64,000 nucleotides of DNA from Pycnopodia helianthoides (Eukaryota; Echinodermata; Asteroidea; Forcipulatida; Asteriidae): positions 5,522,510-5,586,509 of the forward strand of contig CM063244.1 of assembly GCA_032158295.1 (NCBI GenBank), given 5' to 3'. Positions 11,823 through 23,800 of the stretch are shown piece after piece; the first letter of the stretch is position 1; every line of letters starts with the position of its first letter. A model generated the notes under the pieces. The model was not told the DNA's origin, made no database searches, and saw only the letters and a list, made by a program, of their open reading frames with translations. The position numbers and the translations under genes were made by a program.

Positions 11823-14800
11823 ATGGATGCATTCCGGATGATCAAAACAAGCCGAAAACTTGCGACGAAATGCTTGTTTTATAAAGTCAGCTTTATGAAT
11901 GTCTACTTCTACGTGTTTCTCACGTTACTCATATCAAAACACTGCGACGGGAAACTGTCAAGTTTTCTAGATGATGTAGAAATTGAAATTAATAAGTTGA
12001 CATCCAAAACATTGCAGTTGTACAGGAAAAGATGCAGTGACTCTCTCGAATGCTCTTCCGCATTCGAAAAGTAAGTTAAAATTTATGTTGTTTTTTTTTC
12101 CAATCGCTGCAAATGCACTTTTCCATATTTTTAGCTTCAGATACCAATTTGAGTCTTGGTCTGTTGGTGCACTAAATTAAGTAACATTAATTGTAAACCA
12201 GAGTATAGTCGTTTACTTTTTTTTACTTAGCATCTTAGTGCCACTAATCATGTGCAGCGTAATAGACCCTTCCCATGAAATATGTAAACTACGTTCAGGC
12301 ATGCGTACAGACGCTGCTGGTTGGCATACGCCATAGAGTTGTGCACAAGGCAGACGCACAAACGCGTGTGCGTCACGCCACCATCAGTCCCATACAAAAA
12401 GGCGCGATGTTCACTCATTTTGCCAACCAGTAGGGAGAGTGCGCACGCGCGATGTTCAATTTGCATATTTCATGGGAAGGGTCTATTGTTTAGCCCCATA
12501 GAGAATAGTGTCAATGACAATGGCCAATCCAATTCATAATACGGTGAAAAGCAATTCTTTTTTAATCTAATTATGAGAGCGTGTGTACAACTTCTCAAAT
12601 AGCAAGCTGAAAATCACGTTGTGTGTACAAAAATTCACTCTCAAAAAGTATTTTGATTTTCCCCCAAAATTTGTGATTTCTTCCCAACAAATTCTAGCAG
12701 TAGGGAATATACTAGCCCTGTATCTCTATTTTAGTGCCAATCCACTTCATATCCTTGGCCCTAGCACTAATGCAATCCAATCTTTGTGCCCAATGTGGTC
12801 TCTGCTTTGTTCCTGATCATGAAACTTAACCTCTGTGCATTAATACAGTAATTGTCTAGTTGCAATAATTTTAACCCTCCGTCCTTATCCTCCCTGTATT
12901 AAGCATCGGGAGGATGGAGGGCTGTGGTTTATCCCAACTAGTGTTTGTGAAACTAGTTTCCTTATTTTTTGTTTACTAATTATCAAACTAACAGTTTACT
13001 ACCAGTAATTAACATGGGTGCCTGATCAGTAGTTCTTTACAACAGGCTGTGTGATTGGTCTATAGACTGGAAATATTTACTGGTTGTTGTTGTTGTTGTT
13101 ATATATTCGGTTTGCGGTTTCCCACAATGTTTTATATTATCATCAGCTCTCCGTTGCTTTTGACCAAGTAAGTTTTTTAAGCTAATATTTGTTTTGAGTA
13201 ATTACCAAACTTGTCCAGTGCCTTTAAACTAGAGACACGACATTACCAAGTTAGAATCGGTCTAATTTTGTTGTTGTTGTTGTTTACCCGCAGGAATGGT
13301 TTTGCCTGCAGCACAAGTGACATTCAAGGAGAGGTCTCATTATGCACAACAGATCATGGGACAGCCTTCTCCACGGCACAGCCTGGCTGCTCTCAGTGCA
13401 CAAACAGGTTGGTGGAGGACAGCGCTGGTGGTGGATGGTGTTAATAACAATAATTAATAGCGGCTTCTTATTGAGCTGAAGACCGTCACTAAGTGACACA
13501 CATGGCATTTTAAGATTGTTACCCCTGGTCACTGGGCCATTTATTTCATTCCTTAAACCATCTCAGCTCCCTTGGGAGACAGCCAGTGCTGCCAAGTATG
13601 TAGGGCACCAAGCTAAATCAATCACAAGAACCATCTCTGCCCTCACAGGTACCCTTTTTTCCTCTGGGTGAAGAGAAGCAATTATACATAGTTAAGTGTC
13701 TTGCTCAAGGGCACGAGTGTCATGACCGGGATTCGAACCCACACCCTGATGACTTAACCACCAGAATTTGAGTCTGATGTAGTAAACTGCTCGGCCATGA
13801 CACACCATTATAAACTTCCTCAATTCAAGTCAATTCAGGACCAAACTGAGGCCGGAAGGCAAAAATAGTTTGAGTCCCTTAAAAAATGCAAGATTAATCC
13901 CAGCAGTGCCCTGTATTAAGACGTTTCTCATGTTGCAACCATCTTGATTTTCTCCCATTCAAATCGCTGTAGCCAAAATAGTCTGGTTCCTTTTTGTACA
14001 ATGAATATTAGCATTCATGACTGTTACTGGATACAAGGATTATGACAAAAATGGTAGCAGCATGATAATGCCCTATTCAATAAGTGTAATGCCATGCATT
14101 TAAGCTGTAAATTACTTCTTTGTTTTAGAAATTGCAAATAAAGTTCGAGAAACAAGGACTGCAGTCATGGGATGATACAGATAGTTCAAAGCTTAATCCC
14201 AAACTTTACTTTGGTCACAACTTGAACTTTCACTTATGAAATGATTTTTTAGGCCTTTTTAAAAGTGGATGTCAATTTTCCCCAGTTAAAGGTACGGTCA
14301 TAGATTGTTTTTTGTCAACGTAATGCTGAAATATAGGCATAATTATCAAGAAAGATACAGTAAAAGGCACATGTGAAAGTTTCACCTGAATATAGCGGCG
14401 TCTACTTGCTGAGAAAACAGCAAAAACTGTTCAGTTTTTTTACACAAAAGTTGAATCCGTCCAAGTTTAGCGAGGTGACAGCGGGTACCGCATCTCTGGC
14501 GGCAGCATTCGCGAACGTACACCAACCCTCAGAAATCTGAGAAACGATTCATGCGAGAATCATTTCTCAGATTAAAATATTTGGGGGTGAAAATTATCCA
14601 AACCATATTACTTTGAAGGAAACCCTTTCTTAATATCAACAACTGCAAAGCTTCTCACCAATCAAGTTTTTATGTTCATTAAATTTTGGAGTACCTATGA
14701 CCCCCACCTTTAATAAAAAAAAAATACTTAGGTTTCTCATTTTACAAAGAGTTCCAAAGGTAAAAAAGCATAGTGCAGTTTCTTTGAAAGCTATGGATTA

Positions 14801-17800
14801 AAGGCACTGGACACCTTTGTTAATTGTCAAAAACCAGTATTCTCACTTGGTGTATCCAATCATATGCATAAAATAACAAATCTGTGAAAATTTGGACTCA
14901 TTTGGTCATCGCAGTTGCAAGAAAATAATGAAAGAAAAAACACCCTTCGTTGCACAAAATTGTGTGCTTTTAGGTGCATAATAAAAGACTTCTGGCCAGA
15001 AGTTTTTTAATATTTTAGTGAGAAATTACCTCTTTCTCAAAAACTATGTTACTTCAGAGGGAGTCGTTTCCCACAATGTTTTATATTATCATCAGCTCTC
15101 CGTTGCTTTTAACCAAGTAAGTTTTTTAAGCTAATATTTGTTTTGAGTAATTACCAAACGTGTCCAGTGCCTTTAAACTAGAGACACGACATTACCAAGT
15201 TAGAATCGGTCTAATTTTGTTCTTTTTTTCTGTTTGAAGGCGGTTGAATGAAGAATTCTCTTTAGTACGGACAGCTAGTAGTCACTGCACTTGCAAGGAT
15301 TTACTCAACGCAGACATCTGCTGGACAAAAGGTCAGAAAGAGTTTGCCTCAGTGTGTCACACGACAGCCTTTATAGCGCACCTTCTTTGTGTGCCTGAAT
15401 CTCACATTAACTCTCAAATCACTGTCGTTTCTGGCTAGGAACTTGTCCAAAATATGCCATGTCTTCAACCTACTGTAGGTCAACAACCAAATGTTTAGAC
15501 ACTGATAAGTTGTTATGTGTAAAGGTTGGTGTATTGTTTCATTTTGTCCTACACCTGTACTCAGTGCTATCCAAGTCATGTAAATATATAAATAATAACG
15601 ATCTATATGCATTTATTATGCGCTTTTAAACATTGCATCAAAGTGCCTTATACACTATTACTAGCTCTGTTTATTGGAAACCATCTCAGCTCCTTTGGAG
15701 TATGTAGCACCGGCAGCCAAATGGGCGCTCAGGTTGCAAATCAGTCACATCACCAATCTCTACCCTCGCATGTACACAATGTACCCATTTACTGGGTGAT
15801 GAGTAGCAATTATAGTTAAAGTGTCTTGCCCGAGGCCAAAGGATTCAAACTCCCACTCTGATGACTCGGACTTCAGAACTTGAGTTAGATGCTCTAGACC
15901 ACTACACCACTAGATTCACTGTGTTCTCCAAAGTGCAATGACCTGGGGGAGTCAAAATCCTTGATATCCTAGACAGGACCATTCCACATATCTAAGAGGG
16001 GGATCAATTTTGTAGAGTTGCTTTAGCACAAAAAGGCGCCTACAAGAATACGATACAATAACTTACAGAAACTTATAATTACATACATGGAAAATTACAA
16101 TGATGATGCAATTACAATGAGCGGGAAAAGGCCTGAGACAACACATGCGTTTTAAAGCTGAGATTGAAAAGTACTTAAGGAACTAGATGTTTGAATATTC
16201 AGTGGTAACAAAGGAGCAGCTATAGCACTTTGCGTGGTGCATAAGACTCTCTTTATGAGTTATGAGTTGTGGTGGTTCTGATAACCACAACTCATAAAAA
16301 GATAATAGAGAGGTTTCGCAAGGCTACGGATACAGATACGGATACGGATACGTCAACACTTTGTGTGTTCAGGTGACGCGTAACCGTGGCTTCCGTGTTC
16401 TGCATGTGCGTTGACAACGGATACGGGAGCTCATTCACGTACGTTAAAAACGGATACCGTTTTGCTGATTTTAGTTGTATTTTTGCCCTAGATTAAAAAC
16501 ATTTCCCCTGGTATTGCTTTTAAAGGTGTCATTTATGACATAGATGGAAATGTTTTCATCATTTGTAAGCAAAATATGGGGAAAATACAGTATAAACAAG
16601 AGTCTCTATTTTGCCGTGCTTACCGGAAACTTTCTTTACACGCGTTTAACGTGGGGGTCCGAAAACGATAATTTGAATAAAAATACTACTCAATCAAATT
16701 CTCCAATGTAACAAGAACACACACACAATGTTTTTGGATTAATTTTGCTCGCAAAACCCATGCCAACGTATGTCTATAGTTTGGCCCAGGCCTGACACAT
16801 AACTCTATGATTGCGAAACAAAATCTGAGGCGCATCTAACGTGAACGGATACGGTTATCGTATCTGTATCTGTATCCGTATCCGTACGCTTGCGAAACCT
16901 CTCTATTATGTACATGGTGTCTCCGCAAACCTCACTTGATTGAGAAAAGGTTTAAGCAGTATTCTGCTTAAGCAGCTCTATGAAATTGACCCCTGTTTAA
17001 ATAACAATTGAGTGTACAAAATCCTTGAATGATTTGTTTCCAGCTCCAAGTGTTTTCTTTAAACTGATTTTCTTTTGTTCTTCCTTTGGTATTTGTTTAA
17101 TAGGCATTGAAGATGATTTGAGGAGAACATCGTTGCCTGGTCTGCTTTGGCAACAAATCTCAACAACAAATGGATTCACAAGGTAAAGGAAAAGTTTATG
17201 GATTTAATGAAAACCAAAATGTCACAAGAAATCTTCTTGATTTGATGAAAACCAAAATGTCTCCTCTTGTTTAAAAATAAAATTTGGATGTCAAAACAAA
17301 ACTCTCACTCTTAATCTGTTTCTGGTATGGTTTGGCAGAAATACGTGAAGGTGCCACCCGTAGAGTTATGAACTATAGAGGGCGTACAAAACCATGCGAC
17401 ACGACCTGATATTACCCATTTTTGTTCATTGATAGAATGGTACTGAGCCATCATTAGGCCTATCACCTATAATCCTTTATTATCCTATAGTCTGTCCCAG
17501 TATTTCAAGCATAATGTTGATGGCTTGCTTTTAATTTCATTCTCTACGGTTTCTTTTTCTATCCCTTTTGTAGCTAGCCTTGATATCAAGGCTGTGTAGA
17601 CAAGTACTCTAGCTAAAACCATAGAGCAAGGATACTAAAACCTCAGCCGCCCAAATGCGATACAACCCCAGTCCCCCGGACTGACTCTAAAAAAAATAGC
17701 ACACCGCACTCTCACCATGCACACACACACAGCGCCTCTATGATGTAATGTACGCAGCCCGACACACACCGCTATTCCACACACCGCTATCGCCCACAAT

Positions 17801-20800
17801 CCTAGCCCGTGAGCCGTCAGGCTCACAGCCTTGACGATCTTTTAAACCGAGTGTCTTATGTGTTTCATTGTTTTTCTTCGCAAATCCGTGGAAAATGGGG
17901 GGGTGAGTGGATATGCAAAGAGCGCACTCATTACCATAACCGCAAGACCCGGAAGTGTACAAGATCGTCAAGGCTGTGAGCCTGACGGCTCACGGGCTAG
18001 GATTGTGGGCGGTAGCGGTGTGTGGAATAGCGGTGTGTGTGGGACTTTGGAAACGAGCGTTTGTGTGCTTCCTTGGGTGAGAGCATGGTGTGCTGTTTAA
18101 AGACAGTCGGGGGACCGGAACAAGAGTTGCATTGCATTCGGGCATCGCATTCGTGCGGCTGTGGTTATGCACATTTTTAGCTTTATAGTAAGCAAACTAT
18201 TACACAGCCTTGCAATCAAGGCTATTTTGTAGCCTGCACCTTGTGCTTTGTGATGGGCAACTTCCATATCAAATAATGATTTGTTTTTGTATTACACTGG
18301 TCACTCATCAGTTTACACAGCAAACATTTTCCAAGTGGACATTTGTATGCAATTTACCCATTATATGGTGCCACCTGACCTTGTACCCCTACCAAGGTGT
18401 TAAATTATGGTTGATTGGTCTCAATGGAAATAAATTTCCTAGCAATGTCCTCAGAGCTGATTTGATACTTCATTTTGTATGGCTTCTGACTGGCCCCCCG
18501 AACAAAGATATTGACAAAATAGGGAGACCGCCAATATAGGGCTAGATAGCTCAGTTGGTAGAGCGCCGGTACGTTAATCCGGAGGTCGTTGGTTCAAATC
18601 CCGCTCTAGTCAATTTTTCTTTGTTCAACCCCCATACTATTTGAAATTTACCCAGTCAGTTTCCTTGTGGTTTATTACTTGACATTTAAATTGAAAGTCG
18701 CATCCCCTCAAGGTGATCCGTGGCTGCTGCTTCCCAGGTTGTATCGTAAACTTGGGTGTGATCCCTGGCTACAACGGCAGCTTAACGGTTGTATGGCTTT
18801 CTGACTGGCACCTCCAACAAAGATATTGACAAAATAGGGAGACCGCCAAATAGGGCTAGATAGCTCAGTTTGGTAGAGCGCCGGTACGTTAATCCGGAGG
18901 TCGTTGGTTCAAATACCAGCTCTAGTCAATTTTTCTTTGTTCAACCCCCATGTTATTTTTATATGTGAAATGCAAGGCTTTATCCAGGCATAGCGCAGGA
19001 GACGTGCTACAGCTACGACCCCCGACTGCGTTCATGGTTTGTCGCTGCTTCTACCGGACCTAAAGACGTGGTCATCGTTATTGATTCTAGCGCGTCGATG
19101 GATCTAGTGCCTCAGAGTAGTACTAAGAATATGTCCCTCATGCAGCTGGCCATCCAGGCAGTGACTCATGTACTCAGTACTCTTACATTTATGGGTGAGT
19201 GTAAACAACAACAACAACAACAACAACAGCAACAAAAACAACAACAAATACAACAACAACAACAATAACAACAACAAACTCTGTGGAAAATCAGTATCAA
19301 ATTAAATTTTGTGTTTTGCTGTTAACCAAACTGTGCAGAACATTGGTCGGTCGGGTTGGCGTAGTGGTATCTTTCCTCACTTTCCACCTGTAGGATGCCT
19401 GTCCGAAACCCACAGGATTTTTCTTCACAGAACTTGGGGGGAAGTACTGAGTATACAGTGCTTTACAAACATCGGTGAAAGGGTAAATGTAACGATGCAA
19501 ATTTAACATCTATTAAAAACTTATAGTTCCTGGTACGCCATGGCACAGGCAGCTTGAATTGCGGCTTTGTCAAGTATTCTAATTTTTCTACGCGGTGAAG
19601 TGGTTCACCTACCAATCATGCAAGGAAGCTCCTAAAACTTGGTATTTGGTCATAACGCATTACAGTGGTTGTTCATACAAATAAGGGATTATTATTGCCG
19701 GCAAACATGGCTGACTTTTCACTGATGTCAAGTAGGAACTTTCTATTGTCATTGTTCTGATAATTACTTAAAAGTGTACACACTTTTTCAGGGGTAAAAT
19801 AACATTAGCTTTTGGTATGATTTTTGGATAGATTATGTTGCAGTCACCAAGTTTTCAACAGAGTCAGAGCAAGTCACAGTCAATGAGGTGTTCACGCTGA
19901 TTCAGGCAACAAGGGAAAATATCTCGGCTCTCACCGTGAGTCACCCTCCAATCATTTAGTCACCCTCAAGTCATTTATAATATGATATCAATGTGTCGCT
20001 GCAACAAGGCCATATCTCCAAACAAAAATGTTGACGTGATATGCTACGTTTAGAAAGTCCAAAGGTTGTATCTTGGTCCCAAGACCGTAGGGCTTGTAGC
20101 TCAACGTTTTTACTGGACCAACAATGTTTTTACATGACCAGTATAGAATCAAAGTGAGAGGCAAAATATCTGCGCAGTAACGTATAAACTGTTTTGATTT
20201 GTATAAGCACTAGAGAAGATTGATCTCATTCTTCTGGCTAGTAAAAGTATACTTCGATACAGAATTGAAAGATATTTATCGGACTCAAAGTCAAAACTCA
20301 AATATGAGTTTTTTTTTTCAAGATATTTATTCAATTGAAAAACACAAGACCACTGGACTTGTCCGGTCCTGAGTTTACTGGCCGGACGCTAAAATCACTG
20401 GCCTCGAGCCTGTGGTCCAGTGTCAAGTTTGAGCCCTGATAGGTATGCTCAGGAATCTGGTCTTTGGTTGTTTTACGTTTTTGTTCTGTTATTGAATTGG
20501 TGGGTTTTGGGGGTTTTTTCAGACGGAGGTGAAGAAAATTCGACCCAGTGGCCACACCAACTTTGAGCAGGCTTTCAGGCAAGCCTTCACTATTCTTGAC
20601 CGGTCGTCAAGTATCGGCCGTACAACTGGCTGCAGTAAGGCCATCCTGTTTATGACCGATGGGTCCCCAACGAGAGGGGAGCTTGATCCAACCAGCCTGG
20701 CCCAGATTGTTGGCGATCTAAACAAAAGGTAACATTTTCAAGTTTTTTTTTCTTCTGATCACGGCAACAAGGACTCCTACCAAGACGGTTTAACAACCTG

Positions 20801-23800
20801 TCCTGGAGAGATGGCAGATCTTTTAGAAATTTGTTCATGTAGAAGTCAATAATCATTAACATCCCATTACCAAATTGTTTTGACTGCTGCTGACTGAATA
20901 GTTTGACCACTCAAGCGTGAAGCCCACATTCATACACAACAAAAAAGCTTTCAATCAAAGACCATTTTTACAAACTCTATTATCACCTTGAAAATGTTTC
21001 ACAGCAAAATAAGAAATAAAAAATGTCTGACTTAATTATTGAATTCCCTTCCGTTTAACCTAAAAATCAGTGAGATTGGCCAATAAATGTCCAAAGTTCT
21101 TGTCTTTATTTCCTCAATGTGATCTGTAAACTCATACACTTTTTTGTACACAACTATATGACACTTCGTAGGTGTATGACATTTCGGATCTTTCAACTCC
21201 AATTTGAAGGTATTGCATAATGGCAACCTTATTTTATTTTATCTTATCATCATTGGAAAGATCTAATCTTTCTCCTTCCAATGATGGTAAGCTTGGGTAT
21301 GAAGGGTAAACATGGAGAAAACTACAGCTTTATTTTCAAATGGCCTTTGTGCTCAGGCTTGAGTGCTTTTTAGTGTGTAAGCTTGGTCGACTGAAGTCGC
21401 CAATGGTAAGAAAAGGTTTCATGAGTTGCCTGTTGACTTGGAAAACGCAAAGTACACAGTGCTTTAATCACATCTTGGTGTTAAGGTAGAACCAAAAATA
21501 ATATTTTGTAATTATTGTTTGATTTTTGGCAGGCAAGATGGGAGTAAGATAGCTAGTATCTTTACTTACTCTATCAGCGATATTGCAGAAACTGAAATAT
21601 CCAAACACATCGCATGCAGGTAAGTACACAAGACACTCTCTCTTTTTTTCAGTTTCTGTTTAATTATGCAATATGCGAGGGTAATGCCGGGTTGGTAGCT
21701 GGCTGCTGTTAATGGACCGAGCCGATTAACAGTCACCAACCAAGGTCATTACAACACAGTAAAGACCGAATCCTCACACTGTTATTGCCATAAATAAATT
21801 ACCTTTACGAAAACAATCTGTAAAAATCATCAGAATTTTGTGATTTTTCTTCCGTCAAAATTTTTAGAATTGTTCTATTCATGTTCTAGGGCCATTCTTT
21901 AGGCTGTTTAACTTTTTTTCATAGGACATAATATCTTACACATATTTAACTATATGCCTAATACAAGAGCCAGACTATGAGCTTTGAAAACTTAGATCAC
22001 CATAAGTAGAAATACTTTGGTTCTATGGCTCTACATCACATCCAAAGGACGAAGCAATTATGGTTAAGTGTCTTGCTCAAGGGCCAAAAACCATGAACAG
22101 AGCCCGATATTACACTCTAACAACACAAGAACTTGAGTCCGGTGCACTCAGGCGTCGCCCTTAATACTAGCCCGGGTTACAATGTCTAGTAACAACTGCT
22201 GTGGGCTAGCAAACACCACTTCTCAACTTGCCCTGTGGGCTACTAAAAACTGTGCAACCTACTTGTTTACAATGCTCATATTTCTTTCTTTTCAGATGTG
22301 AATAGTAAACTTTAAAAATGTGTTGAAATATTTTTGAGTGTGTGAATGTAACTTCATTTGACCATTCAACTGGTTGAAATCGCTACCATTGCTACGAAAG
22401 TAATGCACAATTCACTAGCTCGGTGGACTACCTTACAAAAAGCTTAAGCGCAAGGCCTGGGGTACTAGACCACACGGCCACGACACTCCACTGATCTCCC
22501 TGTCTAAATTGTTTTCCAGCGCTAACGGCATCTGGTCGCAGGTGGAGACAGACTCGGCGGCCAGCCTGCAGGAGCAGATCAGCCAGTACTTTGAGTTTTA
22601 CAGCACCCTTCATAAGGGAGCGAGCAGTACCATATGGACTGAACCATACCTGGATGCCTTTGGTGCTGACATGGTGGTGACGGCAGCCCAGGCAGTTTAT
22701 GATAACTCTAATACCAGTCACAGCAAGCTGGTGGCTGTGGTGTCCATCGATATCTCTTTTGAGTATATACAACAGGTATTTGGCAAAATTATTTTTAAAA
22801 CATGTTTAGTGCCTGCCTTCTTTTTTTTTCTTCTTTTTTTTCTTAAAGGTCGCCAACACAATTTTAAAAACAATCGGCCGGGCTATTTTTCTGGGTTTTT
22901 TTTGTGTGTATACTAAAGTCTAAAAATATGATTTTATTTATTTAAAAAAAAAAATTTCAGCAAAGACTGTTAAAATTTATCCTTAAAAAAGGAAGAAGAG
23001 ATATTTGCATCAGGGGTAAAGAATATTATTGATTTTACCCATACACCGATGAGAATAAAGGCCTTGTCACACAGGCAATTTTTTTCAGGCAATTTGGAAG
23101 TAACCACTATAACCGTATGCAAAAGGAACACTTCAGCAGCACAAGAGACACTCTTCCAGCTGTAGCTCTCTATCCCCAAGAAAATAATGAGAAAAATGAA
23201 ATGCGAATAAATTTCCTTATTGCCTGGAGCTGGTTGCCTGTAAATTGCCTCGTGTGACATGGCCTTTAAGGCACTGTATACTCAGTACTTTCCCGAGTCC
23301 TGTACAACAGTGCCCTGAAATGTGTTGTCTTTTCATTCCGCAGTTGGAGAGTGACAAGGCAACTGTGAGAGATGAGTTACGGAGACATCAAGACTTCTGC
23401 CCGGAAATCGCCGTGTACTCTCAGTGTGAACTGGAGGTGTTGCGACAGAAAATTTACGCCAACGGCGCCATCAACTATCAAAGTGATCCCACGAAGATCT
23501 GCAATCAGAGTTCAGTGAGTGATATTTTCCGATTCCCAATCTACTCCGCGGCAGTAGATAGACCGCAGGACAAGTTCTGATTTTTAAACGCAGTAGTCTC
23601 CTGATTCCCAATATACTCCATGGTAGTAGGTAAACAGCAGGACACGGTCTTATTTTTAAACTCAGTATTCGTCTGAATCCTTCATTTCAGCAAAGAGGAT
23701 ATAGAAGGATTTTGGGAGGGTCAACATGGTCAAGTTTGGCAAAGGACACACACAGACCTTATTCATTTAGCTCTACCTGATGTTGCATTTTTGTTTTATC

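Noticed and set aside
17738..18100. Two opposite ORFs sharing DRQGCEPDGSRARIVG
   Set aside because: They are mirror images created by the arms of a foldback element.
18210..18539. 109-codon plus-strand frame containing LTLYPYQG as a VWA_N exon
   Set aside because: No acceptor gives the required phase. Extending exon 5 to 18977 supplies the expected RLYPGI segment and joins exon 4 perfectly.
18541..18615. Possible functional tRNA-Asn (GTT)
   Set aside because: The anticodon arm has a mismatch, the copy is followed by a conserved non-tRNA tail, and several diverged copies exist. This fits a tRNA-derived SINE better than a gene.
19068..19268. Open frame ending in a long poly-Gln stretch
   Set aside because: The first part is exon 5 of the alpha-2/delta-like gene. 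The poly-Gln part is intron sequence after a good gtgagt donor at 19195.
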